DNA of 64,000 bases from Hirudinaria manillensis (taxonomy: Eukaryota; Annelida; Clitellata; Hirudinida; Hirudinidae). The translations under genes were made by a program, and so were the position numbers. Below the pieces are notes generated by a model. It was not told the DNA's origin. It saw only the letters and a list, made by a program, of their open reading frames with translations, and searched no databases. Where the stretch lies: NCBI GenBank assembly GCA_034509925.1, contig CM067530.1:8804501-8868500 (forward strand), given 5' to 3'. Positions 28,203 to 54,230 of this stretch are shown here, piece by piece. The number at the start of each line of letters is the position of its first letter. Position 1 is the stretch's first letter.

Positions 28203-28266
28203 GAAAGAACAGGTGAGAAGGTCCACAGGTGATTGAAGGAACAGGTGAGAAGGTCCACAGGTGATT
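28203..28266. repeat. Two tandem 32-bp copies carrying CAGGTG boxes
   Basis: The unit includes GAACAGGTGAGAAGGTCCAC and then AGGTGATT; copies differ by one base. Each copy has two CAGGTG hexamers. Confidence 0.9.
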
Positions 28267-28882
28267 GTCTTATTCCACAATTGTTTGCTACTTCCAACCA
28301 TTTCATTAGGAATGAATTATTTGTTTGTTTGTTTACACTTAATTATTATAATTAATTATTATAATTAGTTCTCGAATATTCATTAACCTGTTGCGATCTT
28401 GATGGCAATGTCCTGATTGAATTCTTGGAAAATCACTTAAATCAATTAAAAGAAAAATGAATTCTATTAAAATTTAGAGTTTATTTGTTTATTAAATGAA
28501 TAAAATGAGAATAAATTATTATATTAAGAATAAATCTACTAATAGAAGTGTTTTTACTGGTTCCGGAAACTATACTACAACAGGTTTTGACTATCAGTCT
28601 TACATATCCTGCACACTCAGGATTATTACGTAAACCAGCTGATTTACTTTTGGGAATAATATTAAATTTAAAAAAATAAAAATAAATTGCGATCGATTTT
28701 ACGACGGTAATCTTTGATTGCTTGAAGACAGAGAGTTCCATAAAATCTAATTTGCCGAACGGGATTTCCTTTGGAAGCCATGAAAATAATCCCAGAGGAG
28801 AAAGTATTTCATCCCCGATAAACCTTCAATGATTTGCACCTGAAGCTTTGAATTCATCTGTGTAATACCTTTCCACAAATTG

Positions 28883-28977
28883 TCAATCAACCTCAACCTT
28901 AGTTCAATCAACTTCAACCTTTGTTCAATCAACTTCAACCTTTGTTCAATCAACCTCAACCTTTGTTCAATCAACCG
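28883..28977. repeat. 21-bp minisatellite, about 4.5 copies
   Basis: Unit of TTCAATCAACTTCAACCTTT plus G. Being a multiple of three, it stays open and would read RLKLIEQ repeats on the minus strand; I see no gene context to support translation. Confidence 0.9.
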
Positions 28978-31530
28978 ATTGATTCGAATTGAGATTTAAT
29001 TGCAGGAAATTCCTTTCGTTTTCCGTGAGAAGTTGAAAGTGAAACTTTGTGTGGGGTTCTTTTGTGTTTTTATATTTAAAGATTTATATTCTGAAATATT
29101 TTCAGTTCGTTTAAAATTAAATGAAGACCCGGTTTTAATCTTTTCAAATTTTAAATACGGGCTTTTTTTCCGGGAATAATTAAAAATATTTTCTGACGTT
29201 GTAAAAAAAAATAAATAATTCATAAATAAATACTTGCATTGTCAAGTTAATTATAAAATATTTAAAATATATAAATGCATATTAATTCGTAGTTATTAAT
29301 AATTTAATGTTAATCCACTTGACATACGTGCATGGTCAGATCCCTAAAGATATCTGATAACGACAGATATAATAATAAATATTAACATATATTAACAGAT
29401 AAAATAACAGGTATATTAAAAAAAATATTAACAGATATATTAACAAATATTAACAGATATATTAACAAATATAAGAACAGACATTTTGTCCTTCTAAACT
29501 TTTTGTCCCCGAGTTATTTGAAATTATTTTCATTTTACTAATTAAATCGCAATTAATATTTAAATGCCTGGAGAAATAAGGACTCCAGGTATATTCTCGA
29601 GATGCTGAATAAATCATTTTAGAAAGATTTACGCCCTATTTTTAATAATTTACCAATATTTATTTTTTTATATATTTCTTAGCATGACTAATTTCTTCTT
29701 TTTTTTAAAATTAATGCTCCGATTTGTTTTTAAATGTTTAATATTAACAAAATTAAGTCTGAATGCTTACGATTTGACAATGTGAAGTGAGTCATTGAAG
29801 AGAAAAATTATTTTTAAATTCATAAACAAGGATGGAAGCATTCGCCATATCCAAATGTCCTCGCTAATTAAAGTATCCTTGAGACTAGATGTCCTCATAA
29901 TAAATGATTTGTCAAATAATTAATAAATATTTAAATAAATAAATATTTAATATTCATTAATTAAATTAAAAAGTCAAATCATCGATAATTATAACCAACC
30001 CCGGATAGATCTTTCTACCTACCAATTCAATCACATGAGCTTCTAATCTAATCACGTTCTGACCTTTCAATCCATCCACCGCGTCACCGTCGTCATGGAA
30101 ACCGAAATCACCATCATCACCATGCCGACAACCTGCTATATCTGGCAGTTTTAACAACCCCGACGATGGTGATGATGGTCATGACGACGATGATGATGAC
30201 GACGACGTTGGTTCCAAGGTAATGCATTCCAGTGAAACCAGGTGTTTAATTAGGACCATCTGAAAAGTACAGAAGAGAAATACATCCACTCAGCCCATAA
30301 TCATCAAAGTCCTCAGAAGGCAAATATTGAAGGAGACCCGAGACTGATTAAATTCCTGTGTGGTTGAGATTCAAAAGAACTAAAAAAAAAAAGGAGAGAG
30401 AGATGTCTCTCTTTTCGGCCTCCATGGAATGAAGAGTTTCCCAATTTCCTGACAATCAACGACTGATAATCGAAAATGATAATTTAGTAGTTTTATTTAT
30501 GCACGAGTTAAAATTTATTCTCTGAAAAGAAATTCGTGATTTAAATTTAAAATGAATAGCCAATGTTTGCTGCATTGTGTCTACTAATGATGAAAAGAAC
30601 TTGTAAGGTTTAATAATAATTTAAAATATTTTAAAATATTATCTTAAAAAAAAACTTTTCTAGTTCATAGTTCTATCTCGGATATCCTCAATATTCTAAT
30701 ATTTCAAACAATTTTCCTTAAAACAACCACAACAATTGGAACTGACCGCAAAAACTGTTTGGTCTTCATTTGATTTCCAAAAACAGCCACAATCAGTCAA
30801 AGTCGATTTTTTATGTCAGAAAGAAAGAAAAAAATAAATAAAAAAATAAACTAAGAAATACTCTCGGAAAGGAGCTGGAAAATTGAATGACGACGTCCCG
30901 ATTACGCGGATCGAAATACGAAATTGAAAGTCGAAAGTCACACGTTTGCCATCCATTTCCGTTCCGCGTTGACTTTTAATTCGAAACTTCTGCGACTCCG
31001 GCTGGTCTCATAGTCGGCTGAGTTGGCTGAATTGGCTGAACTCATAGCCGACCTCATAGCTGATCTCATAGTCGTTTGGGTTAGTTGATTGTGTACCCAG
31101 ATGAGGACGATAATGGAATGTTTCGTTGTGTCGGTCGATTCACGAATCGATAATTCAGGAACGATGCTTCCGTCTGCGTCAACTTGTTTTGCAAATATTA
31201 TTTTTATCCTCAATTTTTATTGCTATGAAGATTTTCATCCGTGCTTCTTCCTCTTTGTTTATTACGTAATTTTTTTTTAAATTTTATTGTAATTATTAAT
31301 ATTATTATTTTAAATCTATTTTATTATCCTCCTTTGACAGGTAAATAAGGAATCAAGATCGGCAATCATTAACTTAACAAGCAGGAACTTTTTATTATTG
31401 CTTTTAGGAAACAAATTAAACCGAATTTTGTCTAAAAAGTTCTATAAAAAATCGTGTAAAAATTTCCCATGCAGTGCAACAAACAGAGACTGATGCACTG
31501 AAGCATCCTGAGGAAAAAAGAAGAAACAAA

Positions 31531-47004
<15,474 letters not shown>

Positions 47005-47140
47005 AACTTTTGTAAACAAATCCGGTCGACGGAATACTTGAATGATTTCTCATCGTCATCATCCTCATCCTCCCTTTTTTTCTCTTTTTTCTCTCCCCGA
47101 AAAACAAAATGGCGTCGTTTACAGGATTTATATAGAAGAA

Positions 47141-47146
47141 AATAAA
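47141..47146 (+). terminator. Poly(A) signal for the RGK gene
   Basis: AATAAA 137 bp after the stop codon, with a second AATAAA 18 bp further on. Confidence 0.6.
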
Positions 47147-49224
47147 AACTTTCTTGCAAATAAAAACGTTTATTTCTGGAATTAAAAGCATTTTTGCAGA
47201 CGATGCGAGTGCATTCTATGATGGAATGCCATCCTATATTGCGTGTCATCCCAGCTTTTAAATTACATCTTTACTTTTACTCTTTATTTTAAATTGCTGT
47301 CGTTTCTATTCGATTTTTTTTTTGAAATATTCTCGGAACTGTTTATGATGACATTTTTCGAATTAATATTTTGGTATTTGAAATAAATTTAATATTTCCT
47401 TGTGGGATTTTGTCGTTTTTTTTTTTAATTGTTCTAAAAATTTGTGAGACGAGCGTCAAGTCGTCTTGTTTTGCTTTCTGAATTCGGATGATTGGCGTGG
47501 ATGGGCAACTTCGTTTTCCTAAATTAAAGAGAAAGAATCAAACACAAATGCCTTTTTAAGGCATAAATCAAATCAGCTCATCAACTTCTATTAAGCCTGA
47601 GAATTGGCAGAGCCAATTTTTCTTTAAGCACAGATGGTTGGAACATCTTCTTTGTCAAAGAGCTTGGAAACCAATCAGTTTCAGGCCAATCAGGTTATTA
47701 TCCAGAATAACCAGCTTTCAGAGTAACAGGTGAATTGTTAAAAACATTATCAAATATTTCTAAACTTCTACATTTTCAATCACAATTAATAAAAATTCAA
47801 TTCTTTAAGTTTATGAATTTGTCTCTGAAAGCTTTCATCTGATTTGAGACGTCGTCATGATTACATTAATCCTCTTTAAGTTGATGATATTCTGAAAAAA
47901 TTAGTTCCACTTTTTGCACTTTTTTTAAACCATAAGTCTTTCAATTTGAATATTTAACCACGTAACTTTCTTGTGTTTTCTGTGTACAAATTTCATTTAA
48001 TTTATAATTTCATCAATTTAAATATTTGACTCAACTTGGGTTTAATTTATTGTGTTCTCAGTATATAAATTTCTTATTCAACAGTGATACTCCATTAATA
48101 AAAAATAAAAACTGATAAATTCAGAATGAACTTAGAAATTTATTTTGTGAATCCTTCTAATCATTGTAAACACCTTTATTGAGCCATCTGAAGATGAACT
48201 TTCCAGACTAAACCAATGCTCACCTGACACGTGTAGGTATTTCCAACACCTCCGATGAAAAGGTATCGACCCGTTAGAAAGAAGTGGAAAAAAACGCTCC
48301 TACGGATCCCATTTGGGACAACGAAGCCTTTCTGGAAAAATCGAATCGTTTCGCGAGTTAATTTTTTTCTCATAATTTATCAAATTTTTGTTATTTAAAC
48401 AAGTCTAAATCTCTGTTGTGCTAAATAATTTTGAATTATTCGTAAGAGCGACCGACATAAACAATATTTATCGTTACAAATGTTGATAACCTACGATCCA
48501 TTTTAAAGCCAAATTGGTCCTAAAAGATTGCGAGCGGTTTAAAAGTACAAATGAAAAATGAAACAATAAATGCCTATCTGCTGGCAGCAGAGGATGATGA
48601 TATGAGGGCAATCTTGGAGCACATTCTGGGGATATCAAGGGGTCTTTTTGTGACAAGTGACCGTCATTTTCGACGTGGAACTGATCAAAAATAATCCGTT
48701 TACGAAGCGAGGAGATGAACATAAGTTCTGATGATGAGGACATTACATTGTAAAGCAGTCCAAGTTACGATGTCGCGATAATCGAATTATAATTTCTAAT
48801 TATAATAAATAATAAATAACGTTAATTATGTTTCAAATCAAAAATTTTAAATGTTCATCGACTTAACAATATGACCTCTCTGTTTACTGCACTTGACCTT
48901 AAAATATTTAAAGTTATTAATAATTATCTAATTAATGCAGCAATGGATTTGTTATACGCTTTATAAATTTGTCACACGGATCTCCTTTTTTTAAATGCAA
49001 TAATGAATTTTAGCGGCTTTAGGTCACTTTGATTGTTCAACAAATAAATATATATATATATGATTTTATGATTAATAAATAATTTTTAAATGTTAAAAAG
49101 TCGAGTAGTTTAATCTATGTCCAATTCACAACTAACAAATATTATGTGATTAATGCAATTTATATTTTTATTAGCAGGAAATATTTTAAGCAACGATGAA
49201 TAGCTTTTTAAAACCTCCCGCCTT
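47147..49224. other. Gene-free region downstream of RGK
   Basis: Unique A+T-rich sequence. A minus-strand frame at 48176-48373 includes a donor-like GTGAGC at about 48222 but no known family. Confidence 0.5.
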
Positions 49225-49340
49225 CGGGTCGGCGTGGCTGTGCGGTTACTTCGAACGAAAAGAACTAAATGACGCTTAGAGCTCTTGACCTCTGCAACCG
49301 TTGGCGCAATCCGGCCTTTTTCGCCTCGTGTCCGCTTCGA
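49225..49340 (+). mobile_element. tRNA-headed SINE, copy 1
   Basis: Head GGGTCGGCGTGGCTGTGCGG resembles a tRNA-Ser 5' half; TGGCTGTGCGGTTA sits at the polymerase III A-box position. The body includes GCAACCGTTGGCGCAATCC and ends near TGTCCGCTTC. Oriented against the TGS1-like ORF. Confidence 0.65.
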
Positions 49341-49470
49341 CCTGAAAAGTCTTCTTTGAAAATAATTTTGGAATATTTCTGCTCCATTTCGACAAAAAAC
49401 ACCTATTTTAAATCCATCAATTTGTTCAATATTGTTAACAAAAGTGACTGCTAAACACACCGCGTCTTAG

Positions 49471-49583
49471 TGCGGACATCCGATAAAACGGCCGGGCTGC
49501 GCCAACGGAGGTTCGTAGGTCTAGATTACTAATGAATCTTGGTCCTTTGCTCGATGCAACCGTTCAGCTATGCCGGCACACGC
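49471..49583 (-). mobile_element. tRNA-headed SINE, copy 2 (inverted)
   Basis: Read on the minus strand: GCCGGCATAGCTGAACGGTT at the head, TTGGCGCAGCCCGGCC in the body and ATGTCCGC at the end, matching the plus-strand copies. Forms an inverted pair with copy 1, about 130 bp apart. Confidence 0.65.
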
Positions 49584-49767
49584 TTCGAAAATAATCTTTC
49601 TTCAGCATCCAGGTCTATTTAATCTGAATAATTTGTTAAAACTTGATTGTTTTATAAATATATAAATAAGGTGATGATTTAATGTTTAATCATGCATCTT
49701 GGTTATGTGTTTAATAAATATTTTTTTAATAATAAAAAGTCGAGTATTTTAATGTAAAGTTTAAAAG

Positions 49768-49773
49768 TTTATT
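49768..49773 (-). terminator. Poly(A) signal for TGS1-like copy A
   Basis: AATAAA on the minus strand about 113 bp after the stop; conserved in copy B at the matching place. Confidence 0.55.
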
Positions 49774-49885
49774 TAGTCAACTTTCATAAACATCGAAAAA
49801 ATATACACAAAAGAAATATTACAAAATAAAGTGAAATCCAAAACATTCTTGATGTTTGGTGTAACTACTAGGGATTACTGGTTTT

Positions 49886-50983
49886 TCATTCACATGAAAC
49901 TTCGTCCGCGTGCTTCTTAGGACTGAGAGACTCTTCGTTGATGATGGGGGAGCTCTTTTCGTCCACCAAGCTGCCATAGTAAACAGTGACATTCTTTACT
50001 TTTCCAAAGATCATATTTTTTTCGATTTCGAATTTGCAGTTGTTCTCTGCCAATTCTTCGAGTGCCACGTTGCGAGGCAGGGTGACGGCTATGTTGTCGG
50101 ACACATTACTGGCTTTAAACATCACGTAATTGAAATCAAGCTTGATCGAGTTTAGACTGAAGGCGCCTTCTCCTGAGTAACCACACCAGTTAGATCCAAT
50201 AAAAATTGCGTCGATTTCTGCTGCCCAAGGAAAGCTGAATTCCATGAAATCGGTACATACGAAAGTAATTTTATTTTCCACTCCGTAGATGCGAGCATTG
50301 TTGCGAGCCATTTTTAATTTTGTTGGATTCGGGTCAAAGCTAATTACCCGGTCGCAAAACATGGCCAGCTGAATGGAAAACTGACCCGCCCCACAAAAAG
50401 CATCGACTACAGTCTTGCACTTACACCTGGACGCGACATGTTTGACTATGGTCTCAGGAAGGAGCGACGACCAATCGCTTCGGTCGATCTGTACCCCTTC
50501 GTCAAACCTGGAGAAGATTCTGTAGCGCTGGTTCCAATATTTATTCTCCTTCGAATCGTCGACCTTGAAGATGTTTTGTTGAAAAGAAAGATTCACTTTT
50601 TCCTCGAGGAAATCGTTGAGCTTCACTTTAATATCTTGTAGAGCGTTACTGCCCGAGCTTCCATCGTCACGGAACACGAAGCCCGGTGACTCTTTTCCGA
50701 CCAACTCTTTTTCGCTTCTCCAACTTAAGTCCTTTTCGGAATAGTTGTAACTCAAAGTCCAATTGTTTCTGTTATACCATTTAAATGAACACTTCTTGGC
50801 ATCTATGCCCTGCTCCAAAACTGCATTTTTCATTAGAAGATGTAAATCATTGAGCACGTAGCTCATCAGTTGGAAATGCGATGTTTCGCCATCCTTGAAA
50901 TACATCTTGGTTTCTGAGAATTTCTGCCAGTTAATGGATGTGGTAATGTTTGCCATTTTCAGTCTGATGTAGTCAGAAGTCAC
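49886..50983 (-). CDS. TGS1-like (trimethylguanosine synthase family) methyltransferase, intronless copy A, 365 aa
   Basis: TGS1 enzymes add two methyls to the m7G cap of snRNA and snoRNA using SAM. This uninterrupted ORF has the family pre-core YWNQRYRIFSRFDEG (149-163), SAM motif I VVDAFCG (192-198), the acidic end of the next strand (SFDPNP, D217), ARNNA (226-230), CTDF (243-246) and LPRN (302-305). The motif IV position, SPPW in TGS1 as I recall it, reads IGSNWCG (262-268): the Trp is kept, the prolines are lost. ATG at 50956 (MANIT) aligns with the start of copy B and may be the true start rather than 50983. Relative to copy B a deletion removes the C-terminal extension, so the protein ends DEVSCE. 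It is intronless among intron-rich neighbours, so a retrocopy or mobile-element passenger is likely. Antisense ORFs over it are shadows. Function on caps is not shown. Confidence 0.85.
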   Translation of the reverse strand: MTSDYIRLKMANITTSINWQKFSETKMYFKDGETSHFQLMSYVLNDLHLLMKNAVLEQGIDAKKCSFKWYNRNNWTLSYNYSEKDLSWRSEKELVGKESPGFVFRDDGSSGSNALQDIKVKLNDFLEEKVNLSFQQNIFKVDDSKENKYWNQRYRIFSRFDEGVQIDRSDWSSLLPETIVKHVASRCKCKTVVDAFCGAGQFSIQLAMFCDRVISFDPNPTKLKMARNNARIYGVENKITFVCTDFMEFSFPWAAEIDAIFIGSNWCGYSGEGAFSLNSIKLDFNYVMFKASNVSDNIAVTLPRNVALEELAENNCKFEIEKNMIFGKVKNVTVYYGSLVDEKSSPIINEESLSPKKHADEVSCE

Positions 50984-51324
50984 AAATCTTTTTCGATTAT
51001 GTAAAGAAGAGTTGATTATGATGTACTGCAGAGGCTCGCTTGAACGAGCAACAACTTAACGGAGATAAAGATTCAGAATATCTATTCCGAATATATAAAT
51101 GTAAAAATTTATTTTATTACATAATTAATTAAGGTATAATTAAACAACATTCGTTATTTTTTATATGAATTATAAAAAATTATTAATCATAAAAAATTTT
51201 GAACGTTGTTATTATCTTATAAATAAATTAACATGCAAAGTATTTATCAATTTTTTATAGTTTAAATAATATATTTAATAATAGTGGATGATTAAAATAT
51301 AAAATTCATAATGTTTCTAGCATC

Positions 51325-51435
51325 TGAGCGGAGATATGGCAAGACAAGGCCGGACAGCGGTTGCAGAACAGGGAAGATTTCCAAATGATGTTTAGATCTT
51401 TAACGAAGTAACCTCATGGCTAGGCCGACCCACTG
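51325..51435 (-). mobile_element. tRNA-headed SINE, copy 3 (diverged)
   Basis: The minus strand starts GGGTCGGCCTAGCCATGAGG, continues GTTACTTCGTTAAAGATCTA and contains GCAACCGCTGTCCGGCC, with a small deletion in the core relative to other copies. Present only in unit 1. Confidence 0.55.
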
Positions 51436-51674
51436 GGCATGTGTGCTTAAAATTGTCCTTGATATATCTTATATATCCAAAAACATTTCGTTAAGCAAGC
51501 TACCCTTATGCTGAAAATCTTGATTTATTAAAGTTATTAAAATAATGGTAGAGTATCAAATAAAAATGTTTATTCTTATATGGAGGGCATTTATTTAATC
51601 TTTATGTTTACTTAGTTTTAAAAGATAGATTCTAAATTTATAAGATATCACTCATTCTTAAGATGGCCTTCTCT

Positions 51675-51789
51675 CGGGTCGGCGTGGCCGTGCGGTTACT
51701 TCGTACAAAAGACCTAAACTGCACTTTAGAATTCTTCAGCACTCGGCAACCGCTGGCGCAATCCGGCCTTTTAATTCATGTCCGCTTCA
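51675..51789 (+). mobile_element. tRNA-headed SINE, copy 4
   Basis: Head GGGTCGGCGTGGCCGTGCGG; body GCAACCGCTGGCGCAATCC; ends near ATGTCCGCTTC. Almost identical to copy 6. Confidence 0.7.
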
Positions 51790-52104
51790 AAATGAAAATC
51801 CTCCTTCGTCAGTAATTTTGGAATATTGTTGCTTCATTTTGACAAAAAAAAAACACTTAAATACGTTTGTGCTATGATTCTTACCTATCCAAGAAATAAA
51901 TGATCGAGTAATGTCTGGATAGACTTTTGCAATTAGTTCAACTGCAAATTCATAATCTAGATTCCCATGATCTTGATTCGAAGTCCTGAAACTTTTAAAA
52001 ACATTCATAAGTTCAATAATTTGTTGAATTGTTTTAACAAAAACGTCTGCTGGGCCTTCCTCGTCTTGGCGCGGACATCCGATAAAACGGCCGGGCTGCG
52101 CCAA
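51787..52104 (-). pseudogene. Unrecognised exon-like fragment with a good splice donor
   Basis: Open frame on the minus strand that begins inside a SINE copy and runs through a segment of about 130 bp present in duplication unit 2 but absent from unit 1. The middle part (VFKSFRTSNQDHGNLDYEF through SFISWI) looks protein-like and is followed by GGTAAGAATC, a near-consensus donor at about 51890. I do not recognise the protein. It could be a captured exon of another gene or a transposase remnant; it could also be chance. Confidence 0.3.
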
Positions 52105-52190
52105 CGGAGGTTCGTAGGTCTAGATTACTAATGAATCTTGGTCCTTTGCTCGATGCAACCGTTCAGCTATGCCGGCACACGCTGGGAGCG
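52070..52190 (-). mobile_element. tRNA-headed SINE, copy 5 (inverted)
   Basis: Near-identical to copy 2, with a few extra bases (CTGGGAGCG) at the right edge. Lies just 3' of TGS1-like copy B in transcript sense. Confidence 0.65.
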
Positions 52191-52377
52191 CCTTCGAAAA
52201 TAATCTTTCTTCAGCATCCAGGTCTATTTAATCTGAATAATTTGTTAAAACTTGATTGTTTTATAAATATATAAATAAGGTGATGATTTAATGTTTAATC
52301 ATGTATCTTGATTCTATGATTACTAAATATTTTGAAATATAATAAAAAGTCGAGTATTTTAATGTAAAGTTTAAAAG

Positions 52378-52383
52378 TTTATT
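52378..52383 (-). terminator. Poly(A) signal for TGS1-like copy B
   Basis: AATAAA on the minus strand about 64 bp after the stop, in the same sequence context as in copy A. Confidence 0.55.
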
Positions 52384-52446
52384 TCGTTGACGCCATAAAT
52401 GTCTAAAAATTATATACAGAAGAAATGATAGAAAATAAAGTGGAAT

Positions 52447-53646
52447 CTAAAAGATTCTCGATGTTTGGCGTAATGGCTGAAACGCGGGATTGCGTGGTTT
52501 TCTTTCGCGGGTGTTGAAATTCTTGTAACTTTCTGCAGGAAGAATGTGAACGACTTTGACATTCTTTGCACATGAAACTTCGTCCGCGTGCTTCTTAGGA
52601 CTGAGAGACTCTTCGTTGATGATGGGGGAGCTCTTTTCGTCCACCAAGCTGCCATAGTAAACAGTGACATTCTTTACTTTTCCAATGATCATGTTTTGTT
52701 CGATTTCAAAGTTGCAGTTGCTTTGCTCTGCCAATTCGTCGATTGCCACGTTGCGAGGCAGGGTGACGGCTATGTTGTTGGACACACAACTGGCTTTAAA
52801 CATCATGTAATTAATATCTGGCTTGATCGAGCTAAGACTGTAGGCGCCTTCTCCTGAATAACCACACCAGTTGGGTCCAATATAAATTGCGTCGATTTCT
52901 GCTGCCCAAGGAAAGCTGAATTCCATGAAATCGGTACATACGAAAGTAATTTTATTTTCCACTCCGTAGATGCGAGCATTGTTGCGAGCCATTTTTAATT
53001 TTGTTGGATTCGGTTCAAAGCTAATTACCCGGTCGCAAAACATGGCCAGCTGAATGGAAAACTGACCCACTCCACAAAAAGCATCGACTACGGTCTTGCA
53101 TTTACACCTGGACGCGATATGTTTCACTATGGTCTCAGGAAGGAGCGACGACCAATCGCTTTGGTCGATCTGTACCCCTTCGTCAAACCTGGAGAAGATT
53201 CTGTAGCGCTGGTTCCAATATTTATTCTCCTTCGAGTTGTCGACCTTGAAGTTGTTTTGCTCAGAAGAAACATTTACTTTTTTCTCGAGGCAATTGTTGA
53301 GTTTCACCTTAATATCTGTCATAGCATTACTGTCCCAACTTCTAGCGCCACGGAACACGAAGCCAAGCGATTGAAGGGCCTTTTTCTCGACCGACTCTTT
53401 TTCTCTTCTCCAACTTAAGTCCTTTTCGGCACCGTGGTACCTCAAAGTCCTGTTGTTTCTGTTACAGCATTTAAACGCATCCTTCTTGACATCTGCGCCC
53501 TGCTCCAAAACTGCATTTTTCATTAGAAGATGTAAATCGTTGAGCACGGAGCGCGTCAGGTGGAAATGCGATGTTTTGCCATCCTTGAAATCCATCGTAA
53601 TTTCTGCGAGTCTTTGCCAGTTAGTGCATGTGGTATTGTTTTCCAT
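52447..53646 (-). CDS. TGS1-like methyltransferase, intronless copy B, 399 aa
   Basis: Paralogue of the ORF at 49886-50983, same strand, offset about 2.6 kb, inside a tandem duplication. Core: YWNQRYRIFSRFDEG (143-157), VVDAFCG (186-192), SFEPNP where copy A has Asp (E211), ARNNA (220-224), IGPNWCG (256-262) at the motif IV position, and LPRN. The N-terminal ~130 residues differ from copy A by many substitutions and small indels, whereas the core is almost identical. The reading frame continues about 40 residues past the end of copy A into a basic tail. No introns and no internal stops. Both copies staying open despite many amino-acid changes argues for constraint or recent origin, not simple decay. 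Substrate unknown; cap methylation is inferred only from family resemblance. Confidence 0.85.
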   Translation of the reverse strand: MENNTTCTNWQRLAEITMDFKDGKTSHFHLTRSVLNDLHLLMKNAVLEQGADVKKDAFKCCNRNNRTLRYHGAEKDLSWRREKESVEKKALQSLGFVFRGARSWDSNAMTDIKVKLNNCLEKKVNVSSEQNNFKVDNSKENKYWNQRYRIFSRFDEGVQIDQSDWSSLLPETIVKHIASRCKCKTVVDAFCGVGQFSIQLAMFCDRVISFEPNPTKLKMARNNARIYGVENKITFVCTDFMEFSFPWAAEIDAIYIGPNWCGYSGEGAYSLSSIKPDINYMMFKASCVSNNIAVTLPRNVAIDELAEQSNCNFEIEQNMIIGKVKNVTVYYGSLVDEKSSPIINEESLSPKKHADEVSCAKNVKVVHILPAESYKNFNTRERKPRNPAFQPLRQTSRIF

Positions 53647-54096
53647 TCTCAGGTTGTTGTACGCTTAACTTACACTTTGACTATACCGAGTTGATGATGA
53701 AGTACTGCAGACTCACGCTTTATCGAGTTTACAATTCAACGGAGAAAAAGACTCTGAATATAACAATGCGAAAACAATTATTTTTTTTTATATTATTAAT
53801 TAAGGCGAACTTATTCTTCAGTCATTGTTTTTATATGAATTATAAATCTTACAAATCATAAAAAAATCAAGATTTATTTTACTTCAAGTTATGATATTGT
53901 TATTTTTTATTAACTTTGATTTAATTTATTTGATAGTTTTCGTAATTGTTAATAGACCGGAATTTGACCGTCGTATTCTTTTACGGAGCAAATTTATTAA
54001 AAGCTTTATTTATAATTTATATTTATTTATATATTTTTTTAAGATAATAGCTTCATGATTTTTTTTTTATCACTCATTCTTAAGACGGCGTCCTCT

Positions 54097-54212
54097 CGGG
54101 TCGGCGTGGCCGTGCGGTTACTTCGTACAAAAGACCTAAACTGCACTTTAGAATTCTTCAGCACTCGGCAACCGCTGGCGCAATCCGGCCTTTTAAGTCG
54201 AGTCCGCTTGAA
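54097..54212 (+). mobile_element. tRNA-headed SINE, copy 6
   Basis: Head GGGTCGGCGTGGCCGTGCGG; core matches copy 4 through GCGCAATCCGGCCTTTTAA; ends near GAGTCCGCTTG. Marks the start of a third, partial duplication unit, cut off by the LINE to its right. Confidence 0.7.
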
Positions 54213-54230
54213 CACGAATTAAGATTTTAA

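Larger units (their letters stand above)
49225..54212. repeat. Tandem duplication of a ~2.5 kb unit (SINEs + TGS1-like ORF)
   Basis: Unit 1 runs about 49225-51674, unit 2 about 51675-54096, and a third partial unit starts at 54097. Each full unit has, left to right, a plus-strand SINE, a short spacer with shared sequence (AATTTTGGAATATT), a minus-strand SINE, a shared 3' UTR and a minus-strand TGS1-like ORF with shared 5' flank. Units 2 and 3 also share TATCACTCATTCTTAAGA before the SINE. Unit 1 alone has an extra decayed SINE at 51325-51435. The duplication is seen directly by comparing the copies. Confidence 0.85.

Noticed and set aside
28747-28974. RLKLIEQ heptad-like repeat protein
   Set aside because: The 21-bp minisatellite is a multiple of three, so it stays open by chance; no start context, splice signals or family.
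48176-48373. Minus-strand exon ending in GTGAGC
   Set aside because: Donor-like site present, but the peptide matches no known family and no partner exons were found.
49471-49583. Functional tRNA or snRNA gene
   Set aside because: The A-box-like head is tRNA-like but there is no intact cloverleaf or anticodon arm, and copies occur in both orientations; a SINE is the better reading.
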